Below, piece after piece: positions 23,073 to 32,659 of a DNA stretch of 37,613 nt. How positions within the stretch are numbered: the stretch's first letter is position 1; each line of letters starts with the position of its first letter. The translations under genes were made by a program, and so were the position numbers. Origin of the DNA: Ophiobolus disseminans (lineage: Eukaryota > Ascomycota > Dothideomycetes > Pleosporales > Phaeosphaeriaceae); NCBI GenBank assembly GCA_010093685.1, contig MU006225.1, forward strand, positions 1,396,020 through 1,433,632, read 5' to 3'. A model generated the notes under the pieces. The model ran no database searches. It worked only from the letters and a program-made list of their open reading frames with translations, and was not told the origin of the DNA.

Positions 23073-23271
23073 TGTTAGATATTAGGGGTGCTGTAAGGCT
23101 ACTAACACTAAAAGAAACAGGAGGGGCGGGCACAAGCGCCTTAGCACACTAGTACTAGATCTAACACCTAGTTAAACTCCGCACTTAACTAGGGAACACT
23201 ACAACAGAACAATTATCATTATTAATTCATCTTATCTATTATTAGGTTTCAATACCTCATTAAATCTGACA
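23073..23271 (+). repeat. 3' LTR of copia Z (199 bp)
   Basis: It begins TGTTAGA and ends TCTGACA, matching the 5' LTR except for nine CpA-type transitions. Confidence 0.94.
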
Positions 23272-23276
23272 AGTCT
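23272..23276. repeat. Target-site duplication AGTCT, right of copia Z
   Basis: Matches 17985-17989. Confidence 0.95.
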
Positions 23277-24549
23277 CTGCGTTACAGAGAGTGCGCTTAA
23301 AATCTTCCTAGGTTTGTATAGTCTTGAGCGAATTGCGACGCATCTCTTTCTAATACGCTTTAGGCAAGCGAGCCTATACAAAGAAAATCTTTAGCTTATT
23401 ATTGTTGTTGCCCTTAGGCGTCTTAAAGAAGCTTTAATTTAACAGTGCTTCTTTCTTACTTAACTAGAGAAGAAAGCTGCTTACTGTATCGCCGCTGTGC
23501 TATGCAAAGTTCCAGAACAACGTATAGTTCTAGTACCTAGTTAATAGCGGGTCCTAAACAAGCCGCAGCTCTTTAGTGTAGAGTTCTACCTAGAAGGTAA
23601 TAACTCTATCTAAGACCTTCTGCTAAAGCAGTTCTTAGTAGATAGAGTACTAGATAGTACCTAGCGCCTAGTACGTGCGTGTAGCGCTATTAACCATTGC
23701 TTAAACAGATTAGAAGCCGCTATTAACGTCCCTAATCTATTGTTGCACCTGCTAGGGCGTTAGTACACGACTTGCCTCCCCTAGCTTAGGTTAGGTGCTA
23801 ATATTGTTTAAGATACGCATTAGTCTCGCCGCCGCGTCTTGCGGGTCCTAAGCACGCTCTGTAGCTTGCCTAGTAGGCATAAGAGCCCTAGACGCATTAT
23901 TAATGCGACGTTGCCAGCGGGCTAATACCTCCTTAGAGGCGCCCCTGTCCTCGGCTGCAAACTTGCTTTAGAGGAGTGCTTTGATAAACCCCTAGCCTAA
24001 GTAAGTTAGGATAGGTCTACCTAGTAGAGCTGCAGGCATGTTGCTAAAGAGCAAAGGATTACGTTCTATTCCTCGCAAGGGTAGGATTAGTGCACTCTGT
24101 ACTAGGGACCGACCTCCCGCGGAAGGTAGGGCTCTGCTATAGCCCGGCTAAGTGCTAGAGGTTAGCCGACCTAGAGTTAGTGCGGCGGAACCTAGCTTAG
24201 ATAGCATCTAACGCGGTAGCGTTAATCCCTTAGGGTTAGAGGCGTGCCTTATAGAGTTCGCGCGCAGCGTGCTATAGGCGTCCTCGCTATTGTTGTCGTC
24301 TTTAACCTTATAGAATCTAGAAGCACTAGACGCAGATAGTTAATAGAGCTGCTAGTTTAGCTACTCCTGCTAGTTCTCCTCTAGCACACGCTCTTAGGCG
24401 TCCGACGCCGCGGCGTTAGGAGTGTTGCGGGCTACGCCCTTGCCTTTGTTAAGGCTAGCATTGCGAGTATTTACTATACTTGCAAGTAGAGCGTAGTGTA
24501 GGTCCTAATAACAACTACCTTTCTAGGAAGAAGTAGGAAGGATTTGAAT
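23277..24549 (-). pseudogene. Gypsy C gag
   Basis: The minus strand encodes a gag collinear with that of gypsy E. Shared blocks are VLTPQQVQQQIRDV (E: VPTPQQVEQWIKDV), ELLQQKVLDRVI, LVQDPLLTRY, SSFLLQLSKKEALL and FFVYARLPKAYQKEMRRN. This conserved part is the capsid region. No zinc knuckle was found. TAG and TAA stops are frequent, and the C-terminal part continues at 17989 beyond copia Z. The primer-binding site at its 5' end (minus strand 24546-24538, CAAATCCTT) pairs with LTR bases 24618-24610 with one mutated position. Confidence 0.85.
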
Positions 24550-24734
24550 TGTGAGGCGTTTGTAGGTAGGAGTTAAAGAATAAGTATACTAAGTAGTATT
24601 GAAGTAAGACGAATCCTTAAGGGACTTAGATAAGAGTCTACTAGGGGTATATATACGGAGCCACACGTGACCCAAGGCTAGCCCAATAGGTCTCCGGAGG
24701 CTCCGCCTAGTCGGTATCCCAAAGGGGCGTGACA
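24550..24734 (-). repeat. 5' LTR of gypsy C (185 bp)
   Basis: On the minus strand it runs TGTCACGCC...GCCTCACA. It holds a CACGTG palindrome (24664-24669), a TATATATA box (24655-24648) and, 37 bases further, AAGGATTCG (24618-24610), the self-primer candidate. Terminal motifs and these elements match the gypsy E LTR, although most of the interior differs. To its right the sequence becomes hAT transposase. Confidence 0.85.
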
Positions 24735-26460
24735 TTAGCGTATTCCCTAGATACTCTTAGCTATAAACTCGTCCGCGTAGTGATCGACAACAATTAGGCG
24801 TTCTAGACAGTTAAACGTCCCTTGTTTCACCGCTTCTGCCGCTTCCTCCGCGCTAACGCTGTAATAACTAGTCGTTATAAATTCTGCAAGATGTTCCTGC
24901 AGCAGTTTAACGCAGCTAAGGTAGCTATCCTTAGTAACCTAGGTAGATTAACAAAACTATTAATTGCATTAGATGCGTAGTCTGCAGTAAACTACCTTAG
25001 CTTCCTCGCAATTAATAGCTATTATATTAACGATTAATAGGAACTCTGTAAGAGGCTCTTAGATTTCATGCCGCTACGCGGCAGCTACACTAGGGAATCT
25101 ATAGCTTCTAAAGTTATGCGTGTGCTCTAGAGCACAAACACAACACCTAAGCTTTTAGCAATTACATGTGATAATGCTAGCAACAATACTACGCTTACCT
25201 AAAATATAAAGCTTTAACTTAAGGAAGAGAATATACAGTAGGACCTAAAAGAAAATACAGTTCTATGCCTCGCCTACATTGTTAATCTAGTTGTCTAAGA
25301 CATTATTTATTACCTTAAGCTCGCAGCGCCTAGTAATGCGGAGGACAGCGCGACGTTACAGAGGCGGCATATAAACAATATTAAATTGCAAATATTAGTT
25401 CCTAACTCTCTTCGCAAGGTAAGCCCCTCGTTATCACAGCATGTTAATACGCACTTAATGTCTACAGCTGCGAGCAATATGTATTGCGATCGACTAATCA
25501 CTACAACGCTTTAAGCGATTCCTTGCAATACAACATAATATTCCTGTAATTTAACGCCTTACTGTTATACAAGACGTAAAAACTTAATAGAACTTAACGT
25601 ATAATATATGTAAGCGAGCGGTGAAGCTGCAATTATATATTGATAAATAGCTTAAAGCAGAGATTACCCTTAAGATCGCAAACAGCAGACCTAGTGCTTC
25701 TAATCTCTTAGCAGATGCAGAGTCTAAAGATCTAAAGAGACTCCGCCTGACTGTTCTAGAATAGCAACATCTTAACGCTATTACTAAGTTACTAAGCAAA
25801 TTTAAGATTGCTACAAACTTTCTTAGCGAGAACTAGAAGCCTTAGGTCCTATACATTTAGATGATGTACAACTGCTTGTTTAACTTCTTAGACGAGATAA
25901 CTATAGAACTTAGGGATAAGTGTTATCCTGCCGACAGTACAGGATAGCTAGCAGCAGTGAAGGCCGCAGCTAATAAGAGTCGTTCAAAACTAACAAAGTA
26001 CTACTCTAGGAATAGGGCAGTATAAGGTTATCTATTTAACTGCGTAACTGTGTTAGACTTATCGCAGAAGCTTACAGCTTACAAGGTTTGTTTATTACAC
26101 CTTCTTATTACAGCTAACTGCTAATAACATGCCTAGGATAAGACATAGGACGCCTAGGACAAGCGCATGTACCGCACTCGGTTTCTGGATTACCTTGACT
26201 GATACGACGCCCTACGCGCTAGGGAGTTTACCCCTGTTATCAGCAGCACGCCTTAGCGATTAGTTAATAGCAACGAATAGTTTCGCAAACTGTCCCTCCC
26301 TTCACAGTTAAGTACGGTGTCAACTTTAAGCCTCTCTTCTCTCATGGACATAGACGACGACCTAGGGCTAACTCGTTAAGAAGGAGAGTTATACCTGAGC
26401 ACCTCAGTCCATACGGTACACGTGAACTGCATCCTCACGTGGCACTTAATCACTGCTCAC
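24735..26460 (+). pseudogene. hAT-family transposase relic
   Basis: A decayed plus-strand frame matches the central and C-terminal parts of a fungal hAT transposase. It has LVRVVIDNNQAF and RPLFHRFCRFLRANAV at the start, IALDAW and YLSFLAINSYYIND (about 24955-25040), ITCDNASNNTTLTQNI (about 25160), CLAYIVNLVVQDI (about 25270), YYSRNRAVWGYLF (about 26000) and NSNEWFRKLSLPSQLS (about 26265). It ends near GELYLSTSV, where the C-terminal dimerisation domain would begin. The N-terminal zinc finger and terminal inverted repeats are not seen. Stops are nearly all TAG or TAA, with one TGA. Gypsy C abuts its left edge, probably by insertion. Confidence 0.8.
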
Positions 26461-27390
26461 TCATGCTGGTTGTGTATATAATCGCTCTCCGTAGCTCTCT
26501 CAATACAACAACCTTCTGCCCTTCTTTCTGTCCTCTGCCTCCTACATCTGACATACAGCGTTCACGGGAACATATAATATTGAGCTCACTCGAAATAAGA
26601 TAAGCCTTCGCGAAGGTGCGCACATGTATGACGGGGCAGCTGATGCATGACCAAGGCAGGCGCAGGCAGCAGTAGGCACAAGAGGCAGAAACTGTCATAA
26701 CATAGCGTAATTAACGTCCATCTCTTCGTCACGCAAACGCCGTTGTGCCGCAAGTCTCAATTCGTCTGATTTAACATGTCCGCCCTTCTAGTCAGCGAGC
26801 GTGCAGCCAGGCATAGGGCTAAGGAGAAGGTGTGGTGCAACTAGCAAGACGAAGATAGCATTATTTTATCTGCAAGGTGCCTTCCTATCAGAGTATGTCC
26901 TATAAGAGTATGTATTAGCCAAGATGCGCATAAAGACGATGGCATGACTACTGACTGGAAGCCGCAATTGTGTCTTCTGCAGAACGAGCCGTTTATATAC
27001 AGTCGTAGACTTGCCGGGCTTAGAAAAAGTCCCCGGGTTCAAATTCCTTTTCGATGTCTCCAAAATGCGACGTCCCGTCAATGCAGTCGCGTAGTGGCAC
27101 CACTTCTAAAGCCACAATTGTATTTGTTGGGCTCGGCAAGAATATTTAGAAGTTTTCGCATGCACAATGTTTACATGCAAATGTCTTCCATTGATATTAG
27201 CACGCTAAGAAAGGAATGTATACTCTTTAAGTATCTCAATTATACTCCCCGAACCAATCAATTCGTTCCGCAAATCCCCACCACGTACCGCTGAGTGCCT
27301 CATGTTTTACTTGCCTCCCATCGTGTCTGATACAGAGGTAAATAATGACTTGTTTGTTTGTGCCTTTCCTTCCACCAGGTGTTCAACTCA
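26461..27390. other. Non-repeat stretch, nothing recognised
   Basis: Base composition is ordinary, with TGG and CCA common, so this is not mutated repeat DNA. Short open frames on both strands (for example 26944-27294 plus, 26450-26698 minus) show no family resemblance and overlap each other. The part near 27390 may be the 3' untranslated region of the ceramidase gene. A tRNA-like T-arm near 27030-27040 has no matching acceptor arm. Confidence 0.5.
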
Positions 27391-28423
27391 TCAGCCCTTC
27401 TTCTCATTGTCAACCTCTTCTCTCAGCTCTCGTAAAATGTCCATAAATTGGCTCGCACTGATGGCGGTCAAAATGTGCCACCAACCATGTAACTCAAGAC
27501 ACCAGGACCATGGCATTCCAACCTGCTCTCTAAGCTGTCTCAATTCCGCACAGTACTCCAAATCGATGTTCCAAAGGAAATAGCCCACTAACAAATAAAT
27601 CAGAGCATTAATTCCTCTGTACAGCCAGTCAACACGCTTCGCTGTCGGGAATGGCGGCTCTAACCAATGAAAGAGATAATGACCTCGCAGAACAATGACA
27701 GAAATAGCTATGGCAAATGCTGTCGCGTGGTAGATAATCTTTCCCGTCCAGACATAGAATGCAGAGAAAAGAGGGAACACTATTGCCAGACCAAAATTGA
27801 TGTTACGTGTTCTGACGAACGAGTTTCGCACTGTCAAGGTGCCTTGCAGAAGGGACCAGGCAAGGCCAAGCATGGAGAGCTCGTCTGCAAATTGTAGTGT
27901 TTGACGAAGCGAGGCGTGAAAGAGGAACGAGGATATGCCGAGAATGAGGAGGGAAACAGACATAAAGTCCACTCTTGGTGCAAGAAGTGTCGCTTTCTTT
28001 GGCTGATACATGTATCGAAGTGCGAAATACACTGCTTAGATGTTAGTAAGAGACTAGTGAAATTGGTCGTCAAAAGAAGCTCTGGAGGCTAATGTGCATC
28101 TTAGGGGCGGTCGGTCGCATAGCACCGCAGCAGACGTTGAGCGGGGCAGCCTACCCCGGCTACGAACAAAACACTCCTTCTACACGAACAAAGTCGAGCA
28201 CTATCTCGGGACTACATACCGTATATAAGATTTGTCAGGGAATTAATGAATTCCGCAAGATATCGAGTGACAGCGTAGTCCTCCTCGCAGAAGCTTGTGA
28301 CATTAGCCCTGAAGCGTGATAAAAGGCGCGAGGCGCGGCCTACTTTGCTGTGCTGCTTGGCGGACTCCACGCGCCTTGCAATGCATGGCGATCCCCGGAG
28401 AAGTGGCGGTTATGGTGACCCAT
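27391..28423 (-). CDS. Alkaline ceramidase, three exons
   Basis: This predicts an alkaline ceramidase (ACER/YPC1-YDC1 family), a multi-pass ER/Golgi membrane hydrolase that cleaves (phyto)ceramide to a free fatty acid and sphingoid base. Exons on the minus strand are 28423-28344, 28293-28220 and 28031-27391, giving 795 nt or 264 codons plus stop, close to the usual family length. Exon 1 ends GAWSPPSSTA, exon 2 encodes FCEEDYAVTRYLAEF (the family Cys-Glu-Glu segment), and exon 3 holds the core. Family zinc and catalytic residues are present in exon 3: SSFLFHASL (Ser and His), QFADELSM (Asp) and LELHGWWHIL (two His). No stops or frameshifts are seen. The start at 28423 is chosen because it lies just before the conserved tryptophan block; an in-frame ATG at 28522 would add 33 residues. 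Confidence 0.88.
28032..28219 (-). other. Intron 2 of the ceramidase gene (188 nt, phase 1)
   Basis: The donor is GTATGT at 28219, a perfect TACTAAC branch sequence lies at 28048-28042, and the acceptor CAG ends at 28032. Joining gives NLIY-V-YFALRYMYQP, which fits the family without gap. It is longer than intron 1. Confidence 0.85.
28294..28343 (-). other. Intron 1 of the ceramidase gene (50 nt, phase 2)
   Basis: The donor is GTAGGC at 28343 and the acceptor ACAAG ends at 28294. GCTAAT about ten bases upstream can serve as the branch site. Joining creates SSTA-N-FCEEDY, matching family spacing between the tryptophan block and the Cys-Glu-Glu block. Confidence 0.8.
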
Positions 28424-28721
28424 ATCTCTCGTTCGCGAAGAATACGATTCGGTGTGTTGTGTTGTGAGGAACAGGGTAGGCAAAACTTGTACGGGGTGAG
28501 GGGTGTCTGTCCTGCGCGCCAAGCTGGCTGGCGCGCTACCGGTAGCTCCAATCGCCCCTCATGGCAGAAATATCAAGTTATCTCTCAGTGCGTTGGGAAA
28601 GCCGGAAATTACTCGGGCCCAATGGCTGCGAAGCAGAATTTTGGAGAAATTGCCCGTGCGAAGCACGGGCCTACCACCTCAACAATAATGACCAGCTCAA
28701 CGATATTAATTTACAACACCA
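28424..28721. other. Upstream region of the ceramidase gene
   Basis: This has normal composition and no convincing coding. It contains a perfect hairpin at 28652-28670. It presumably includes the ceramidase promoter, though I see no clear TATA or CAAT signal. Confidence 0.45.
28652..28670. repeat. Perfect 8-bp-stem hairpin
   Basis: GCCCGTGCGAAGCACGGGC forms an 8-bp GC-rich stem with a GAA loop. It resembles hairpins near Helitron 3' ends, but no CTRR terminus follows within about 15 bases. Confidence 0.55.
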
Positions 28722-28723
28722 TA

Positions 28724-28751
28724 CGGAGGTCGATTTCAAAAGTTCTGTCTG
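28724..28751 (+). repeat. Left TIR of Tc1-like element 1
   Basis: 28 bp, identical to the reverse complement of 30200-30227. Confidence 0.93.
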
Positions 28752-28846
28752 CCAAGTAAGCCACAAAAGCCACTAAATCTTGGTATCCTTGGCATGAAAT
28801 CTCTCAAAGCTGGTGCTCTCTCTCCCTCTCTCTCTCCTCCCTAAGC

Positions 28847-30142
28847 ATGGCTCCTAATACTGATCTCTGTACACGGTCATGCATTGTCACGTTGAAGTCT
28901 CCTTCTGTCGGCAAGTCAACCTCTCAGATCTCTGAGCTGACAGGTGTCAATCCCCATACAATTGACCGTATCTACAGCCGCACTATCTCTGCTGGCTTTG
29001 AGCCAAACGTTCTTCCTCTCAAGATCCTACCCCACCACGTTCAAGACGCCTCCCGCTCTGGCCGCCCAGTCAAACAGACACAAGAGGTCAAGGAGGAGAT
29101 AATCCAGCATGTACGGCATGACAGATATGGACAAGAAAAGACATGTGCTGACGTTGCTGGTGGTCTCAGTCAACGAGGGGTCAATATCTCAGCCTGCACT
29201 GTCTGGAGAGTCCTAAGAGAGGCAGGATATCACAAGACGAAGCCTACAAGGAAGCCTGGGTTGACACAGAAGATGAGAGAGGAGAGGTATAAGTGGGCAC
29301 TTGACCACATGGACTGGACGTTAGAGGACTGGAAGAACATTATCTAGACAGACGAGACGTCTGTTGTCCTTGGTCACAGACGAGGTGGATACAGAGTGTG
29401 GAGAAGGCCCGAGGAGAGAGCTGTCAGGAGCTGTATTTGTGAGAGGTGGAAGGGTTACTCTGAGTTTATGTTCTGGGGTTGCTTCACCTACGACAAGAAA
29501 GGTCCATGTCATATCTATAGGCCTGAGACTAAGGTTGAGAGAGAGGCTGCAGCTCAGGCGATTACTAAGCTAAACGCTGAGCTTGAGCCTCTTATGAGAG
29601 ATGAGTGGGAGCTGAACACGGCTATGAGGAGGACAGGACTCCGTAACAAGCTAGGGGTGAAGCCGTCCTGGAGATGGACAGAGAAGACTGGTAAGCTAGT
29701 ACGGAGACCTAGTGAGGGAATTGACTGGTGGAGATATCAGACGTGTGTTCTTGTACCTAAGCTCCTTCCCTTTGCTAAGGAGTGTAAACAAGACAGGCCT
29801 CAGACGGTAGTGATAGAGGATAAGGCACCTGCTCATGCTCATCACTACCAGCATGTAGTATATCAGCTTCACCAGGTTAGAAAGCTACGGTAGTGTGGCA
29901 ACTCCCTAGACTGCAACTGTATTAAGCCTTGCTAGTTCTACATGAAAAGAGAGACAACAAAGAAAGGAGCTCCTACGTCAAGAGCTGAAGCAGTCAGAGT
30001 ATGGGAGAAGTGCTGGGTAGATTTGCCTCAGACCAAGATTCAGGGCTGGATAGAGCGTATTCTTGTACATATCCCTTAGATTATTGAGCTCAAAGGTGGC
30101 AACAAGTACGTTGAAGGCCGAGGTAGTAGGAGAGTCAGGTAG
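28847..30142 (+). pseudogene. Tc1/mariner-like transposase, inactivated
   Basis: A single frame of 432 codons from an ATG in good context (AAGCATGG), with a CT-rich tract just upstream. The N-terminus has helix-turn-helix signs (TSQISELTGVNPHTIDRIYSR, then ISACTVWRVLREAGYHK). The catalytic domain shows NII-stop-TDET (first Asp; stop at Trp), VIEDKAPAHAH (second Asp) and SLDCNCIKPC, where the third acidic residue of the DDE triad is Lys through a G-to-A change. Stops at 29345, 29891 and a few later sites are TAG, mostly at expected Trp positions. It lacks a working triad, so any movement of this copy would need another transposase. Confidence 0.88.
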
Positions 30143-30199
30143 AGAGAGGTGCGCTAAGAGATCAGGATTTTAGTGGCGTCTTGGTGGCGCTCTTAGCGT

Positions 30200-30227
30200 C
30201 AGACAGAACTTTTGAAATCGACCTCCG
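30200..30227 (-). repeat. Right TIR of Tc1-like element 1
   Basis: 28 bp, perfect inverted match to 28724-28751, followed by the target TA. Confidence 0.93.
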
Positions 30228-30229
30228 TA

Positions 30230-30392
30230 ATACAACTCTGTTGGACAGAGCCGATAGTCCACTGATAGCTTTCACGTGATCGCGCGTAGTTAGCGTCTTG
30301 GCAGCCACTGAGAGCCTCTTACGGGCTCTCACGCGCCTACCAATACACATCATCATCATGCCAAAACTTGTGCCTTCCATCAAACTCTATTA
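30230..30392. other. Short stretch between two transposons
   Basis: Ordinary composition, no coding signal. It contains a small hairpin (GAGAGCC/GGCTCTC at about 30308-30329) and a CATCATCAT run. Nothing functional can be supported. Confidence 0.4.
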
Positions 30393-30982
30393 CAACGCTA
30401 TATTTTTTAGGGTTTAAAACGGTAAAAACCTTACAAATATGCCTCCCTATAGATCTAGTTGTTTTAGTGTTTATCTAACAGCTGCGTAGAGGCGTAGCTG
30501 CCCTCGTTGTCGCTGCTGCTCGTATAGAGAATCTTATCCACTAGGGCTGCAAGCATCAATTGTGGCTCGATTTTAACGCTTTGAGAACGCCCTCAGTGCA
30601 AAGGCAGTAAGGCGTCTTCCCTATCTATCTTATAGCTGTCCTAGGTTGCGCCTTAAGGCTGAAATTGTAGGAAACGCTTAGTGTATAGGTCTACAAGGCG
30701 GCGCATATCGCCCGCTACGACGTACGCGGGCGTTGCGTCTGTTATAGTACTATCCTCGCGATATTTAAAGTCGCTTAGCTTAAGTATATACTGCTAATTG
30801 CTTGCAGCCTTAGTGTTATAGTCCTCGTCGTCGTAAGCATGTACCTATTGCGCGACGCTGCGCTGCGCGAGGACGTTAGCTACTACACGTTTGTAGTACT
30901 TATTGCCCTGTTTCCTAATTGTTAGCAGTAACCGCTTGTATTTATTAGCAATTCTAGTAGCCTCGCGAAGTTGGCTTTACTA

Positions 30983-32659
30983 TGAAGGAGATCGTGTTTT
31001 TTGAACGCTAGGGCCACCCCGCATCGCGCGAGAACACCAACAACACAATAGCCTCTACTTCAAGATAATACAATACTACCTCTACAACTCAATATGCCTA
31101 ATCTAAGTCGGCGAAAACCTTTTAAATATAAGCAGAATAAAACTGCGAAAACTGCGAAGTCTTCTCGCACTAAATTAACTGCTGTACAACGTGCTTTTAT
31201 TGTTAGCGCGATTATCGCGTCGCGCGATAGCTATGCCTCTGCAAATACTCTCTCTCAACGCATGCAACGCAGCTAAACTAACTTATTAGCCCTCATTCGA
31301 CGTGTAGAAACACGTGCAAAAGATAGAGGCTATAATCAATAGGATGAGATATTATATAATAATGAGGTAGGGCGAGGAAGGAACACTCTCCTAAACTAGG
31401 AACAGAAGAACGCTATCATTAACATTACCACCTCATGCCGCAATAACCGCGAGAAGGAGAGCTGGCAGGCAATTAGAGATAGTGATTTCGATGACATTAT
31501 ACCTCGTATGAGTATCTCTACCTTCGAAAACGTTATGTATAAGGCTTGTTTTACTCGTAAGAAACCTAGATAGAAACCTTATCTTACTAAGGCTTAGAAA
31601 CAGGAGCGTTTACAGTAGGCTCTCGCCTATAACCCTAATAAATATAAGTATAGAGATAGCCTTAGCTTTGATTTTAGAGAGGTTGTCTTTACTAATAAGA
31701 CTCTAGCTCGTATAGGAGAGGAGAGAGGCATGCAGAGAGTGTGGTGTAAGGATAGAGAGCGGTACAATAATAATGTTAAAAAGGACTACAACCGCAAGGC
31801 CTGCTACCTCTAATTCTACAGAGCATTTAGGTATGACTATAAAGGCCCCTGTTACACCTATTTTAAGGAGACAGAGGGGGAAAAGCTGTCTGCAGCGCGT
31901 GCGTTAAAGCAGGAGAATAAACAGCGTTAGCGAGACAACAACATCCTTTAAGGCAACGCACGTGCAGCTCTTTAAATACTTTAAGAGAGCGATGTAAACA
32001 AGAGACATAATACTAGAAAGAAGCAATACGTGCCCTTACAGCATAACTATACGCGTAGAGAACGATTGCGAGGTAGTATAGATAGATATTGGCATCGCGA
32101 GGGTGCACTCAAGACTATTACACTATAGATTAATTTACTTAAAAAGAAGAGAATACGCTGTTTACTACTACAGGACGGAGCTCTAGCTTACAAGTCACGA
32201 ATTAGTCGTAATTACCTAACTATAGAGCGCATTAAATGGGTGTAGTAGCCTAGGCATTCTCCTAAGGTTAATGCATCTAAGCATGCCTGGCCCTAGATAA
32301 GACGTTATGTAACTCGAGACTTCTCTCTAAGCTGCATAGGAGACGACTGTAAGAGGCAGTAGGTAACAGAATAGGAGGCTATGCCTTAGGAGGTGATCAA
32401 TCAATAAGTAATAGGCATACTAGAGGTAGTGCGCAGGATCATCAAACATAGTGGAAACAACGACTTTTACGGGTAGCGCAACACTAGAAAATCTCAGAAT
32501 AGCTTAGCCTATATACAACTAAATAGCCTCACAAATTTTAGCTTCGTACGATATGCTGTTGTAGGTGTAAACATTGATTTTGTGAGGCTCCTTACCTATG
32601 TTCCGATGCGATTGGCTATGCGGGGTGGCCCTAGCGTTTAAAAAATACGAGCTCCTTCG
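30983..32659 (+). mobile_element. Tc1/mariner-like element 2 (1677 bp)
   Basis: Flanked by TA at 30981-30982 and 32660-32661, with 45-bp inverted repeats (30983-31027 and 32615-32659) that match at 40 positions and share AACGCTAGGGCCACCCCGCA. It lies inside the pogo-like transposase gene. Its TIRs are unrelated to those of element 1. Confidence 0.9.
31094..32476 (+). pseudogene. Tc1/mariner-like transposase 2, heavily mutated
   Basis: Frame 2 from ATG at 31094 spans 461 codons to a TAG after NNDFYG. It has a basic, Lys-rich N-terminus, a helix-turn-helix-like segment (LTAVQRAFIVSAIIASRDSY) and the catalytic region FREVVFTNKTLARIG (expected Asp-Glu now Asn-Lys), LLLQDGALAYKS (second Asp kept) and HSPKVNASKHAWP (expected Glu now Lys). 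The Asn and Lys replacements are all single G-to-A changes. About fifteen TAG or TAA stops interrupt it. It is more mutated than element 1 and cannot be active. Confidence 0.82.

Larger units (their letters stand above)
17990..23271 (+). mobile_element. Copia Z, complete element (5282 bp)
   Basis: A full-length Ty1/copia element with two 199-bp LTRs, a half-tRNA primer site, one gag-pol frame and a polypurine tract, inserted in the gag of gypsy C with an AGTCT duplication. The LTRs differ at nine positions, all CpA-to-TpA type. The domain order, with integrase before RT, is copia-type. It is disabled by many TAG and TAA stops. Confidence 0.95.
7130..24734 (-). mobile_element. Gypsy C, chromovirus split by two nested insertions
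   Basis: Reading the minus strand from 24734 gives 5' LTR, gag, (copia Z insertion), protease, RT, RNase H, integrase core, (gypsy A insertion), integrase C-terminus, chromodomain and tail. Both insertions have clean 5-bp target duplications, and the gypsy C integrase frame continues directly across the gypsy A site once the insert and one duplication are removed. The gag and pol resemble gypsy E, so C and E belong to one lineage, but the two LTRs share little. No 3' LTR is found; the left end near 7130 abuts an unrecognised frame. The left boundary is approximate. Confidence 0.85.
28724..30227 (+). mobile_element. Tc1/mariner-like element 1 (1504 bp)
   Basis: It is bounded by TA on both sides (28722-28723 and 30228-30229) with perfect 28-bp terminal inverted repeats beginning CGGAGGTCGATTTC, followed by further imperfect similarity. 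It carries one transposase gene and is much less mutated than the elements to its left. It sits about 300 bases upstream of the ceramidase start. Confidence 0.93.

Noticed and set aside
2203..26400. Possible alternative genetic code, with TAG and TAA read as amino acids
   Set aside because: TAG falls at both Trp and Gln positions, TAA at Gln, and paired LTRs show the same CpA transitions in noncoding DNA. Mutation explains it, and the ceramidase gene uses the standard code.
26990..27062. tRNA-like segment with a GGGTTCAAATTCC T-arm
   Set aside because: No matching acceptor arm or proper anticodon arm could be built on either strand; at most a decayed tRNA-derived piece.
26944..27294. 116-codon plus-strand open frame
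   Set aside because: No recognisable family, overlaps another open frame on the opposite strand, and has no supporting splice or start context.
28092..28776. Several short plus-strand open frames
   Set aside because: They lie antisense to ceramidase exons and introns or in its upstream region, and show no family features.
30308..30329. GAGAGCC/GGCTCTC hairpin as a terminator
   Set aside because: Fungal RNA polymerase II genes do not use such terminators, and no gene ends here.
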